Origin: Bacteroidales bacterium
GTDB lineage: Bacteria; Bacteroidota; Bacteroidia; Bacteroidales; UBA932
Assembly: GCA_017617655.1 (NCBI GenBank)
Contig: JAFZVU010000008.1
Span: forward strand, 1 to 60,427
Direction: 5' to 3'
Length of the DNA stretch: 60,427 nt
Numbering within the stretch: the first letter of the stretch is position 1; each line of letters starts with the position of its first letter. The notes beneath the pieces were generated by a model. It was not told where the DNA came from. It saw nothing but the letters and a program-made list of their open reading frames with translations, and did not search any database. This document shows positions 39,054-47,415 of this stretch, piece after piece. The translations under genes were made by a program, and so were the position numbers.

Positions 39054-40841
39054 ATGAAATCGATATTCAAACTATTCCTGGCTGTGGGCTTCTGCGCGTG
39101 CCTGGCTCTCTCGTGCGACAAGTACGATGACTCCCAGATCCGCAACGATATCTCTTCGTTGTCAAACCGGGTGTCAACACTTGAGAGCTGGATGAACAGC
39201 GCGCAGAGCAATATACAGTCCCTGCTCACCCTCACCGAAAGTATCAACAAGAACTACTTCATTACGGCTGTGAATCCGCTTTCAGACGGCTATGAGATTG
39301 TATTCTCAAACGGCAGCAAGGCCACCATAAAGAACGGCTCAGACGGACACTCGCCTGTAATCGGTGTAAAGAAAGGCACTGACGGCAAATATTACTGGAC
39401 GCTTGACGGAGAGTGGCTGTACGATGCCGATGGAGACAAACTCCCTGTATCTGGAGAAGACGGCCTTACGCCACAGCTGAAGATTGAAGACGGTTTCTGG
39501 TATGTTTCCAGGGACAACGGGAAAACCTGGACCAAGCTGGGCCAGGCGACAGGAGGTTCCGGAAGCTCGTCAGATTCGATTTTCAAGAAAGTCACTTATG
39601 ACGAAAGCTTCGTGTATTTCATGCTGGGCGACGGCACTGAGATCAAGGTCAGCCGCGGAGCCAACGGAGTGCAGGCCATCGCTGTTGTTCCCGACCTTGA
39701 GGACGGCGGCGTGCTGAGCGTGCTGAACGAATTCACGCTTCGTTTCGATGTGCTGCCCGCCTCGGCGGCAGAGGCAGTCGCTGCCTTAGATCCGTCATGT
39801 TTCCGTGTAAACCTTGTCTATACGCAGACCAAAGCCCAGGCAGGAGATGAGCTCACCCTTCCCATCAAAAGCATCAAGGGTGCGAACGGACGCGTCACTG
39901 TCACAGTGGACGGTTCCTCAATGTGTGAAGACTTCGCAGTCGGCAAACTGGCCGCCAGCGCCTCGCTGAGCATCGACGACGGAACCAATGCCGTCACCTC
40001 CGGATACTTCCCCGTGCGCTATGACACTGAACGCGTGAGGAAGCTCATTGAGAAACAGTGGCTTTATAATGCGGTCAATGCAATCGCTGATATCGGATAT
40101 TCTTTTAAGGGACATTATTTCTGGATTTACAAGTATGATATTGATGCTGGTGAGAATCCTTATAATATGTTTGGTCATGGACAATATCTCATATACCAGC
40201 TTCCAAATGGATATGTGAAATTATTCCGTGAGGGTGTAAAAGAATGGAATATGTTCCGAATTGTTTCTGAGACTGAGGTAGACAGTGCCACGTACGCCAA
40301 TGAGGAAGATAGTAATCTTTTGCTTACTCAAGAAGATGAATACGGCTGGCATAGTAACTGGTTTCGCCTTACGTTGAATGACACTCCGCAGAAATTGGCC
40401 TGGAAATCCTCCGCTTTATGTGTAAATGGTTTTTATTTCCACATGCATGAATCCAGCGGCTATGGGAATGTTCCACATTTTAACGATGCTCTCATTCATG
40501 GAGACGACCAGACGCTTCCGATGCTTCGGATGGACAATTTTGGTACGGAGGAAGACTTTGCGGAAGTGGCAAAGGAAATCCCCGGAAAGATTGCCGTGGT
40601 GAACCGGGGTGGTGGACTCACTTTTAAGGACAAACTCACCAATGCTTATAATGCCGGCGCTATCGGAGTTCTCTGCGTCAATAATGTGCCAGACGATCCT
40701 CCTACCCCTGGCTTGAGCGGTGTTGATCCAAAGATCGACATCCCCTTCGCTACGATTTCTCAAGAGGCCGGACAAATGCTTTCTGGCCGGTCTTCCATTA
40801 ATTTTGTCATCTGCACAGATCCTACATTAATGAGACAATAA
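39054..40841 (+). CDS. Lipoprotein with DUF4988/PL29-type N-terminus and PA domain
   Basis: 595 residues. Lipobox LALSC with Cys21; then a short coiled coil (NDISSLSNRVSTLESWMNSA), followed by the beta-rich repeats typical of the N-terminal domain of many Bacteroidetes surface lipoproteins (GSKATIKNGSDGHSPVIGVK, DGLTPQLKIEDGFWYVSRDNG). Near the C-terminus, about 500-580, a protease-associated (PA) domain is seen: GKIAVVNRGGGLTFKDKLTNAYNAGAIGVLCVNN, PFATIS. PA domains bind peptides or glycans and often accompany proteases, but no catalytic domain is present. From about 40020 on the DNA is visibly richer in A/T than the first half, suggesting a mosaic gene. Preceded by the palindromic island, followed by a terminator. 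Function unknown. Confidence 0.75.
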   Translation: MKSIFKLFLAVGFCACLALSCDKYDDSQIRNDISSLSNRVSTLESWMNSAQSNIQSLLTLTESINKNYFITAVNPLSDGYEIVFSNGSKATIKNGSDGHSPVIGVKKGTDGKYYWTLDGEWLYDADGDKLPVSGEDGLTPQLKIEDGFWYVSRDNGKTWTKLGQATGGSGSSSDSIFKKVTYDESFVYFMLGDGTEIKVSRGANGVQAIAVVPDLEDGGVLSVLNEFTLRFDVLPASAAEAVAALDPSCFRVNLVYTQTKAQAGDELTLPIKSIKGANGRVTVTVDGSSMCEDFAVGKLAASASLSIDDGTNAVTSGYFPVRYDTERVRKLIEKQWLYNAVNAIADIGYSFKGHYFWIYKYDIDAGENPYNMFGHGQYLIYQLPNGYVKLFREGVKEWNMFRIVSETEVDSATYANEEDSNLLLTQEDEYGWHSNWFRLTLNDTPQKLAWKSSALCVNGFYFHMHESSGYGNVPHFNDALIHGDDQTLPMLRMDNFGTEEDFAEVAKEIPGKIAVVNRGGGLTFKDKLTNAYNAGAIGVLCVNNVPDDPPTPGLSGVDPKIDIPFATISQEAGQMLSGRSSINFVICTDPTLMRQ

Positions 40842-40862
40842 CGTCTTAAACATATACAGAAT

Positions 40863-40890
40863 ACCCTCCGCCACCGACGGAGGGTCTTTT
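40863..40890 (+). terminator. Terminator after the PA-domain lipoprotein
   Basis: ACCCTCCG (40863-40870) with CGGAGGGT (40878-40885), loop CCACCGA, then CTTTT. Shares CCCTCCGCCAC with the terminator at 37994-38023. Confidence 0.8.
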
Positions 40891-40906
40891 GTATTCAGTG
40901 GGGTTA
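40891..40906. repeat. Third copy of the GTATTCAGTGCGGTTA motif
   Basis: GTATTCAGTGGGGTTA differs at one base from GTATTCAGTGCGGTTA at 38419-38434; a looser copy, GTATCCACTGCGGTAG, is at 38025-38040. Two of the three directly follow a CCCTCCGCCAC-type terminator stem. Confidence 0.6.
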
Positions 40907-42727
40907 TTATACAGTCTGTCTCCAGAGCCAGAGGGCTTCTTGTTTGGAGAGGTAGGGGCGCAGGGTGCGGTAGACGTGGTCGTTGTAGTCGTAGAGCCAC
41001 TGCTCTTCCTTGCGGGTGAGGAGCTTGAAATTGACGGGGCGGATGTCGATGGGCACGAGGGTCATCGTGTCGAACTTGAAGAAGCGGCCATAGCTGTTCT
41101 CTTTGTAGGGGACGACTGTGATGACATTCTCGGTGCGGATGCCATACTGGCCTTCGATGTAGATGGCAGGCTCGTCGGAGAGCACCATGCCCTCGTCTAT
41201 CACGAGGGGACTCTCCTCCATGCGGATCTGCGGCGCCTCATGGACGCACAGATGATGGCCTATGCCGTGGCTGGTACCGTGGTAGTACATCTTGCCGGTG
41301 GGATACATCGGGCCGCGGGCAAGGATGTCCAGCTGGCTGCCGCGGGTGCCCGCCGGGAACACTGCCGTAGCCAGGTCGATCATACCCTTCAGCACCAGAG
41401 TATAATCATCCCGCATCTGCTGCAGCAGATGGTCGCTCTTGCCCGTAAAATCATTGCGGTCGCTGAGCATCAGCGTACGGGTCGTATCAGTAGTGCCGTA
41501 AGGATAATGGGCGCCGGTATCCATCAGCAGGAAGCCGTAAGGACGGATCTTCGCCGCATCAGCCTCGCAAGTGACGCTGTAATGCGCCGAAGCCGCATTG
41601 GCATTGAAAGCCACGATAGGCTCGAAACTCTCGCCTAGATAGTCAGGACATTCGCGGCGGAACTCCTTGAGCTTCTCGGCCAGCATGAACTCGTTCAGGC
41701 GGCCGGAATGCAGATTCTCGTCGATGAACATCAGCAACTTCACCCATGCTATGCCGTCATTGATGAAAGCATTGCGGAAGCCAGCCAGCTCCACCTTGTT
41801 CTTGCGGCTGCGCAGCCATGCGATGCTGCCGCCCGCAGTAGGATCCTCCTTGAAGCAAGCATCGCGATCCGCAGGCTGAACCATCTCGAACGCAGCATTC
41901 CAGTTGTTTACATTGATAGAAGAAGACTGGCAGACTCTCAAGACCCCGGCCGGGATGGCGCGCAGGAATTCGCGGAAAGAGCCATACTCGTGAAGAACAA
42001 CATCCTGCCCTTCCAGATAAGCACGAGCCTGGGCGGTCAGACTGTCCAGATGGCAGAAAAGATGGATGCAGTCTTCGGTGAGGACACAATAGGACAGCGC
42101 CACGGGATTGTACTCGATGTCTTCGCCACGGATGTTGCAAAGCCACATTATCTCGTCGCAGGCGCTGACGATATATGCGAATGGACCTTCGCATGCAAGC
42201 CTGGAAGCAACGGCGCGACGTTTGTCCACGACGCTCGCGCCGCTTATGCTTTCCGGCATGTTTACAATAGGTTTGCTGACCATGGCCGGACGGTCCTTCC
42301 AGATGTCGCGGAAAGGATCGTCGACAGCCCTCAGGGAAGCCGGTGCCAGCGCCGCAGTCAGAGAAGCGAACTCCTGACGGCTGAAAAGGTCCCCGTCCAC
42401 TATCACCGCCGCCACATTCAGAGAATGCAGCCACTGCGGGATAGAAGGAGTCCCGGCAACCTTCAGTTTCATCAGCTCAATGCCCGAACCCTCAAGCTGG
42501 CGAGCAGCCTGGATGAAATAGCGGCTGTCGGTCCACAGAGCCGCCTTTTCAGTCGTAACGACAAGAGTTCCGGCAGAGCCGTCGAAACCGCTCAGCCACT
42601 CGCGAACCTTGAAACAGTCAGGCACGTACTCCCCGAAATGGCAGTCGTTCGAGGGCACGATAACTGCATCGGCACCCACGTCCGCAAGCATCTTGCGGAC
42701 AGCATCCATGGCCAGTCTGCGGTCCAT
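40907..42727 (-). CDS. pepP: Xaa-Pro aminopeptidase (M24B family)
   Basis: 606 residues with the three-domain layout of long aminopeptidase P enzymes: two creatinase-like N-terminal domains (LSGFDGSAGTLVVTTEKAALWTDSRYF) and a pita-bread catalytic domain. The metal ligands are visible: Asp pair in LLMDTGAHYPYGTTDTTR, His in GTSHGIGHHLCVHEAP, Glu in VLSDEPAIYIEGQYGIRTEN (two). Removes N-terminal residues next to proline in peptides. No signal peptide, so cytosolic. nagB precedes it by 1 nt, so they are co-transcribed; the functional link is not evident. The symbol is by family. Confidence 0.93.
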   Translation of the reverse strand: MDRRLAMDAVRKMLADVGADAVIVPSNDCHFGEYVPDCFKVREWLSGFDGSAGTLVVTTEKAALWTDSRYFIQAARQLEGSGIELMKLKVAGTPSIPQWLHSLNVAAVIVDGDLFSRQEFASLTAALAPASLRAVDDPFRDIWKDRPAMVSKPIVNMPESISGASVVDKRRAVASRLACEGPFAYIVSACDEIMWLCNIRGEDIEYNPVALSYCVLTEDCIHLFCHLDSLTAQARAYLEGQDVVLHEYGSFREFLRAIPAGVLRVCQSSSINVNNWNAAFEMVQPADRDACFKEDPTAGGSIAWLRSRKNKVELAGFRNAFINDGIAWVKLLMFIDENLHSGRLNEFMLAEKLKEFRRECPDYLGESFEPIVAFNANAASAHYSVTCEADAAKIRPYGFLLMDTGAHYPYGTTDTTRTLMLSDRNDFTGKSDHLLQQMRDDYTLVLKGMIDLATAVFPAGTRGSQLDILARGPMYPTGKMYYHGTSHGIGHHLCVHEAPQIRMEESPLVIDEGMVLSDEPAIYIEGQYGIRTENVITVVPYKENSYGRFFKFDTMTLVPIDIRPVNFKLLTRKEEQWLYDYNDHVYRTLRPYLSKQEALWLWRQTV

Positions 42728-42728
42728 C

Positions 42729-43532
42729 TTACTCTTCTCTGTGGAGAGTCCTGTGCTCGATATCCTTGTAGTAATTGACAGTGCCGACCTTCAGCTCAAC
42801 TGTAGCGGCATCGTCGCAGACGATGATACCTCTCTGGTGCATCTGCAGTACAGAGATTGTCCACATGTGGTTTACAGCACCTTCAACAGCGTGATAAAGA
42901 GCGCGAGCCTTGTTGTGGCCATTGGCAAGGATGAGGACTTCGTATGCATCCATAACAGTTCCGACACCTACGGTGAGGGCAGTCTTGGGAACCTTCACGA
43001 TGTCATGGTCGAAGAAACGAGAGTTGGCGATGATAGTATCTGTGGTCAGATATTTCAGCCTTGTACGTGAAGTCAGAGAAGAACCCGGCTCGTTGAAAGC
43101 GATGTGTCCGTCAGGACCGATACCGCCCATGAACAGCCTGATGCCGCCGTAAGACTTGATTTTCTCCTCGTAACGCTCGCACTCTGCAACCAGGTCTTCA
43201 GCGTTACCGTTGAGGATATTGATATTCTCTTTCTTAACATTGACATGATTGAAGAAATTGTTGTACATGAATGAATGGTAGCTCTCGGGATGATCCTCGG
43301 GAAGGCCCACATATTCGTCCATGTTGAAAGTGACTACATTCTCAAAACTTACTTTTCCTGTCTCATACAGGTGGATCAGTTCTTTGTAAGTACCGATGGG
43401 AGTCGAGCCGGTAGGGAGGCCAAGTACGAAGGGTTTCTTGGCAGTAGGCTGGAACTCATTGATGCGCTTTACGATGTACTCTGCTGCCCACTGGGACATT
43501 TTTCCATACGATTCTTCAATAATAAGTCTCAT
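42729..43532 (-). CDS. nagB: Glucosamine-6-phosphate deaminase
   Basis: Converts glucosamine 6-phosphate to fructose 6-phosphate and ammonia. 267 residues, standard. Recognisable features: [17 protein letters not shown] (phosphate loop), [21 protein letters not shown] (catalytic Asp), [19 protein letters not shown] (catalytic His/Glu) and the allosteric-site-like C-terminus with [18 protein letters not shown]. Upstream of the pepP-type gene by 1 nt. Ties to amino sugar use from glycans or cell-wall turnover. Confidence 0.97.
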   Translation of the reverse strand: MRLIIEESYGKMSQWAAEYIVKRINEFQPTAKKPFVLGLPTGSTPIGTYKELIHLYETGKVSFENVVTFNMDEYVGLPEDHPESYHSFMYNNFFNHVNVKKENINILNGNAEDLVAECERYEEKIKSYGGIRLFMGGIGPDGHIAFNEPGSSLTSRTRLKYLTTDTIIANSRFFDHDIVKVPKTALTVGVGTVMDAYEVLILANGHNKARALYHAVEGAVNHMWTISVLQMHQRGIIVCDDAATVELKVGTVNYYKDIEHRTLHREE

Positions 43533-43574
43533 AATGCTGGTTTAATTAGGTTTTATGTTTATATCATTCAGTTG

Positions 43575-45191
43575 TCAATGTGAAAGAAGCACCCTCGCGT
43601 TGGCAAGAGCCTCCTGCGTAAGTTCCCGCCCGCTCAGCATCCTTGCAATCTCGCGGGCCCTCTCCTCCCCTTCTATCATCTTGATCTTCGACGAAGCCAC
43701 ACGGTCGTCGCCGATTTCCTTGTACACGAGAAAATGAGCATCACCCTTGCTTGCCACCTGCGGCAGGTGGGTGATGGCAATAACCTGCATGCTGTCGCCC
43801 ATCTCCACTATCATCTGCCCCATCCTGTCAGCCACGCTGCCCGACACTCCCACGTCGATCTCGTCGAAAATCATGGTAGGCAGCTGCATATTCCTGGCCA
43901 TGAGAGCCTTCACGCACAGCATGATGCGGGACAATTCGCCTCCGGAAGCCACTTTCGACAGCTCCTTCGGCCTGTCGTCGCCCGCTGCAGAAAAGAAAAA
44001 CCTGACGGCATCCTCGCCGGCAGGTCCTCTCTCAGGCAGAGCCTCAAGCTGAGCACAGAAAGTAGCGAAAGGCATCTCCAGCCCTCTGACCGAGTTCTGC
44101 AGGGCAGCAGACAGCTTCGTTGCGGCGGCAGCCCTTGCCTCGTGGAGCCGGGCAGAAAGGGCGGCACAGCGCTTGTCTGCCTCGGCAAGCTGCCTGGTAA
44201 CGTCAGCAAGACGCTCACCAAGGTCTTCACCTTCCTGCAGGCTGGAGCGAAGGCTGTCTCGCAGTGCCAGCAGATCAGCCTCGCTGTCGACGTTGTGCTT
44301 GCGCATCAGGTCGTATATGAGAGCGATCCTGTTCTCCACTACCTCGAGCCTTGCATCATCCACACAAATCCTCTCCTGCTCCGCATCTATGTCGTTCAAT
44401 ATATCTTTCAATTCGATTCTGGCCGATTCCAGACGCTGGGCAAGCGGCTCCAGACGGTCAATCACCTTCGCAGCCTTCGCAAGGCCGGCGCCCGCCTCCT
44501 TAAGAGCGCTTACCACATCTGAACGCTCGTTGTCAAGAGCGTCCATGGCGGCCTGAAGAGAAAGTTTCAGCTCCTGGGCATTCGCAAGCACCAGCTGCTC
44601 CTTCTCCAGACTCTCAAGCTCGCCGCTCGCAAGGGCTGCCTTGCTGAGCTGGTCGAACTGGAACTGCAGATAGTCGCGGTTCTTCTGCTCCACAGCGACC
44701 CTTTGCGCCAAATCGGAGCGATCCTTCTCGAGAGAACGGAACTGCCTGTATGCCGCCTCATATTCGCCTAGGAGGGAAGAATCACCTGCGTAAGCATCGA
44801 GCACCTTCCTCTGGAAGGCCCCGTCGCCGAGCAGAGTCTGGCTGTTCTGGGAATGGATGTCGACGAGCGAAGAAGTGAGGGCCTTCAGTTCGTCAAGAGT
44901 CACCGGCATGTCGTCGATGAACGCCCTAGAACGGCCCTGGGGCGATACCACGCGGCGCACTATCCTTTCCTGACCTTCGTCGTCGATGAACTGGGCTTCC
45001 ACCACGCAGTTGCGGCTGCGGTCGTTGATTACGTCAGCATCTGCCCTTGCTCCGAGCAGAAGCGACAGGGCGCCCAGCAAAATTGATTTTCCAGCTCCGG
45101 TCTGACCCGTTATAATAACGAGATGCTTTGGAAATGAAATATCCAAAGCATCTATCAATGCGTAATTGTTTATGGTCAGCCGCGCCAGCAT
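43575..45191 (-). CDS. recN: DNA repair protein RecN
   Basis: SMC-like ATPase of 538 residues for double-strand break repair. Walker A GQTGAGKS (29-36) inside ITGQTGAGKSILLGALSLLLG, Q-loop region DIHSQNSQTLLG, then coiled-coil arms (about 150-370), the ABC signature region KVASGGELSRIMLC and Walker B TMIFDEIDVGVSG, then AITHLPQVASKGDAHFLVYK near the end. rpoZ lies 12 nt upstream on the same strand and bamD 1 nt before that, so the three are likely one operon, a common Bacteroidetes order. Confidence 0.96.
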   Translation of the reverse strand: MLARLTINNYALIDALDISFPKHLVIITGQTGAGKSILLGALSLLLGARADADVINDRSRNCVVEAQFIDDEGQERIVRRVVSPQGRSRAFIDDMPVTLDELKALTSSLVDIHSQNSQTLLGDGAFQRKVLDAYAGDSSLLGEYEAAYRQFRSLEKDRSDLAQRVAVEQKNRDYLQFQFDQLSKAALASGELESLEKEQLVLANAQELKLSLQAAMDALDNERSDVVSALKEAGAGLAKAAKVIDRLEPLAQRLESARIELKDILNDIDAEQERICVDDARLEVVENRIALIYDLMRKHNVDSEADLLALRDSLRSSLQEGEDLGERLADVTRQLAEADKRCAALSARLHEARAAAATKLSAALQNSVRGLEMPFATFCAQLEALPERGPAGEDAVRFFFSAAGDDRPKELSKVASGGELSRIMLCVKALMARNMQLPTMIFDEIDVGVSGSVADRMGQMIVEMGDSMQVIAITHLPQVASKGDAHFLVYKEIGDDRVASSKIKMIEGEERAREIARMLSGRELTQEALANARVLLSH

Positions 45192-45203
45192 CTGAAAGAG
45201 CCG

Positions 45204-45527
45204 TTATTGCTGAGACTCAGCCTTGCGGTAGAAGACCTTGCCTTCCTGGAACTCCTTGATAGCTGTCAGAGCGGGCTTCGGAAGCCTTTCGTAATAACGT
45301 GAGATCTCAATCTGCTCCCTGTTCTCGAAAGTCTCCTCCAGAGTATCGGCATAATTAGAGAACTCTTCGAGTTTCTTGCTGAGCTCCTGCTTGAGGTCAG
45401 CGGCAATCTGGTTAGCTCTCTTTGCGATGATGACCGTAGATTCGTAAATATTGCCCGTAGGGGCAGCGATATCGGCCAGTTCCCTGGTTATTGTGTTGTT
45501 GACAACAGCCTGTTTCTTAACTTCCAT
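45204..45527 (-). CDS. rpoZ: DNA-directed RNA polymerase omega-type subunit
   Basis: 107 residues. The RPB6/omega fold is suggested by NIYESTVIIAKRANQIAADLKQELSKKL and the C-terminal EISRYYERLPKPALTAIKEF. Bacteroidetes omega proteins are divergent and longer at the end than the E. coli protein (91). Role: helps assemble and stabilise RNA polymerase. The start is 1 nt after bamD, and recN follows at 12 nt. Call depends partly on the syntenic order bamD-rpoZ-recN. Confidence 0.85.
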   Translation of the reverse strand: MEVKKQAVVNNTITRELADIAAPTGNIYESTVIIAKRANQIAADLKQELSKKLEEFSNYADTLEETFENREQIEISRYYERLPKPALTAIKEFQEGKVFYRKAESQQ

Positions 45528-45528
45528 T

Positions 45529-46338
45529 TCAATCTATTCTTTTTACTATTCTGTTAACTCTTGCATATATATTGTCCAGTTCGCGACGATGCTTGCTCTC
45601 GGGATATTCACTCACGAAGTTGTAGTAGTCGTCGACGAAAGACAGATACCTTTCATGTTTCTTTGATGCGACGCTGTTTTCGGCATATTTGTATGCAGAC
45701 ATCGCCACGAAATAGAGGATTTCCTCCCTGTATCTGTTCTCCGCATCCTCCTTCAGCACATTCTTCAGCGCATAATGGGCGGCCATGTAGTCCTCCATGT
45801 GGTAGTAGAGGTGGGCAGCCTCGAAAGCCTTCTTGTCGAGCCTGTCCTCGAGGTCTTCCTTCATCATGGTACAATCAAGGATGTACTTGCTGTCAGGATA
45901 GAGGGACATGTAGCGGTTGAGCTCGTTCAGCGCCTTGTATGTGGGAGTCTGGTCAAGCTCGTAGCGGTAGGTGCTCCTGTAGAGGCAGTCGATGTAATAG
46001 AAACGGGCCTGCTCGGTGAAGGGGCTCAGGGGGAACACTGTGATGAACTGGTTGAAATTGCTTTCAGCCGTTATGTAGTCTTTGAAGCGATAGTTGCTCA
46101 TCGCCCAGTAGAACTGCACGGTGTCGTCCTGAGCGGTGCCCCTGGTAGCGATCGACAGAGATTCGAACAACTCGGCGGACTTTGAATATTTGCCGTCTTC
46201 GTAATACTCGAAAGCCTTGGCGTATTTAGTTGGAATGTCATTGCCTTTGAGCAACTTGTCATACTCCGTGGCGCATGAAGCCAACATGACCAGCATGCAG
46301 ACAGAAATTATGATTGTTCTTGCTTTCATCAGTTTCAT
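45529..46338 (-). CDS. bamD: Outer membrane assembly lipoprotein BamD
   Basis: 269 residues. Lipobox LVMLASC with Cys22, followed by tetratricopeptide-type helices (AKAFEYYEDGKYSKSAELFESL, YITAESNFNQFITVFPLSPFTEQARFYYIDCLYR), the YfiO/BamD layout. It docks to BamA (also here at 25406) and helps fold outer-membrane barrels. First gene of bamD-rpoZ-recN; trxB lies 40 nt upstream on the same strand. Confidence 0.93.
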   Translation of the reverse strand: MKLMKARTIIISVCMLVMLASCATEYDKLLKGNDIPTKYAKAFEYYEDGKYSKSAELFESLSIATRGTAQDDTVQFYWAMSNYRFKDYITAESNFNQFITVFPLSPFTEQARFYYIDCLYRSTYRYELDQTPTYKALNELNRYMSLYPDSKYILDCTMMKEDLEDRLDKKAFEAAHLYYHMEDYMAAHYALKNVLKEDAENRYREEILYFVAMSAYKYAENSVASKKHERYLSFVDDYYNFVSEYPESKHRRELDNIYARVNRIVKRID

Positions 46339-46378
46339 TTTAAAGGCACCCTAATGGCAAATAACAAGCCATCCTACG

Positions 46379-47299
46379 CTACTTTTTCAAATATTTCTCC
46401 AAATCCATGGCAGCTTTGCATCCGCTGCCGGCGGCTACCACCGCCTGACGGTATCTACTGTCCATCACATCCCCGGCTGCGAACACGCCTTCCACACTCG
46501 TGGCGGTGGTGCCGGGCTCCGTTACTATATAACCCTGCTCGTCGGTAGCCACCCACTCCCTGAAAATGTCGGAATTGGGATGATGACCGATGGCAAGGAA
46601 GAAACCGTCTACCGGCACATCGAACTCCTCGCCGCTGCCACGCACCAGTCGCACTCCGTTCACGCCGGATGCGTCGCCTAGCACTTCCTTGGTCTGGCAT
46701 TCCCAGAGGATCTCGATATTCTCCGTAGACAGCACTTTCTCCTGCATGGCCCTGGTGGCCCTGAGCTCGTTACGGCGCACGATCATGTAGACCTTGCTGC
46801 AGAGCGAAGCCAGATATGAAGCCTCTTCGCAGGCCGTATCCCCGCCGCCGACTACTGCAACCACTTTCTTGCGATAGAAGAAGCCGTCGCAGGTGGCGCA
46901 TGCAGAAACTCCCATGCCGCGGAACTTCTTCTCACTGTCCAGGCCGAGATACTTGGCAGAAGCGCCGGTCGCAATGATCACAGCTTCGGCCTCGAAGGCG
47001 GGTTTGCCGTCCATCTCGATGGCGAAGGGCCTGTGAGAGAAATCTACCTTGGTGACAATGCCGGTGCGGATGTCGGCGCCAAAGCGCTGAGCCTGACGGC
47101 GGATGTCCTCCATCATCTCGTTGGCATCGACTCCGTCGGGGTAACCCGGGAAGTTCTCAACCTCAGTGGTAGTAGTAAGCTGACCGCCCGGCTGGATGCC
47201 CTCGACGACCACCGGAGACAGCCCCGCCCTGGCAGCATAGATAGCTGCCGTGTAGCCCGCCGGGCCGCTGCCGATGATAAGACATCTGACTTGTTCCAT
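46379..47299 (-). CDS. trxB: Thioredoxin reductase
   Basis: NADPH-dependent flavoenzyme of 306 residues that reduces thioredoxin. FAD motif IIGSGPAGYTAAIYAARAG near the start, redox pair Cys134-x-x-Cys137 in SACATCDGFF, NADPH motif VVGGGDTACEEASYLA and RRNELRAT, and C-terminal AAGDVMDSRYRQAVVAAGSGCKAAMD. Cytosolic. A TAnnTTTG motif lies 22 nt before the start. Followed 40 nt later by bamD on the same strand. Confidence 0.97.
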   Translation of the reverse strand: MEQVRCLIIGSGPAGYTAAIYAARAGLSPVVVEGIQPGGQLTTTTEVENFPGYPDGVDANEMMEDIRRQAQRFGADIRTGIVTKVDFSHRPFAIEMDGKPAFEAEAVIIATGASAKYLGLDSEKKFRGMGVSACATCDGFFYRKKVVAVVGGGDTACEEASYLASLCSKVYMIVRRNELRATRAMQEKVLSTENIEILWECQTKEVLGDASGVNGVRLVRGSGEEFDVPVDGFFLAIGHHPNSDIFREWVATDEQGYIVTEPGTTATSVEGVFAAGDVMDSRYRQAVVAAGSGCKAAMDLEKYLKK

Positions 47300-47321
47300 A
47301 GATACTTCCTACTTTAGCCTG

Positions 47322-47329
47322 CAAATGTA
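47322..47329 (-). promoter_or_regulatory. -7 motif for trxB
   Basis: Minus strand TACATTTG (perfect TAnnTTTG) 22 nt before ATG 47299. Confidence 0.45.
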
Positions 47330-47361
47330 TGAATTTTTGCGGATTAAATAAGAAAACGCAC

Positions 47362-47393
47362 AAAAAAAAGAGACCTTTCGCAAGGTCTCTTCT
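47362..47393 (-). terminator. Terminator after the Gfo/Idh-DUF6807 operon
   Basis: On the minus strand AAGAGACCTT-GCG-AAAGGTCTCTT followed by TTTTTT, 22 nt past the stop at 47416. The gap also carries the trxB promoter. Confidence 0.88.
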
Positions 47394-47415
47394 TTCATGT
47401 GCACACAGCTGCCTG

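Noticed and set aside
41708-42778. 356-codon ORF antisense to the M24 peptidase
   Set aside because: Opposite strand holds full metal-ligand motifs; shadow frame.
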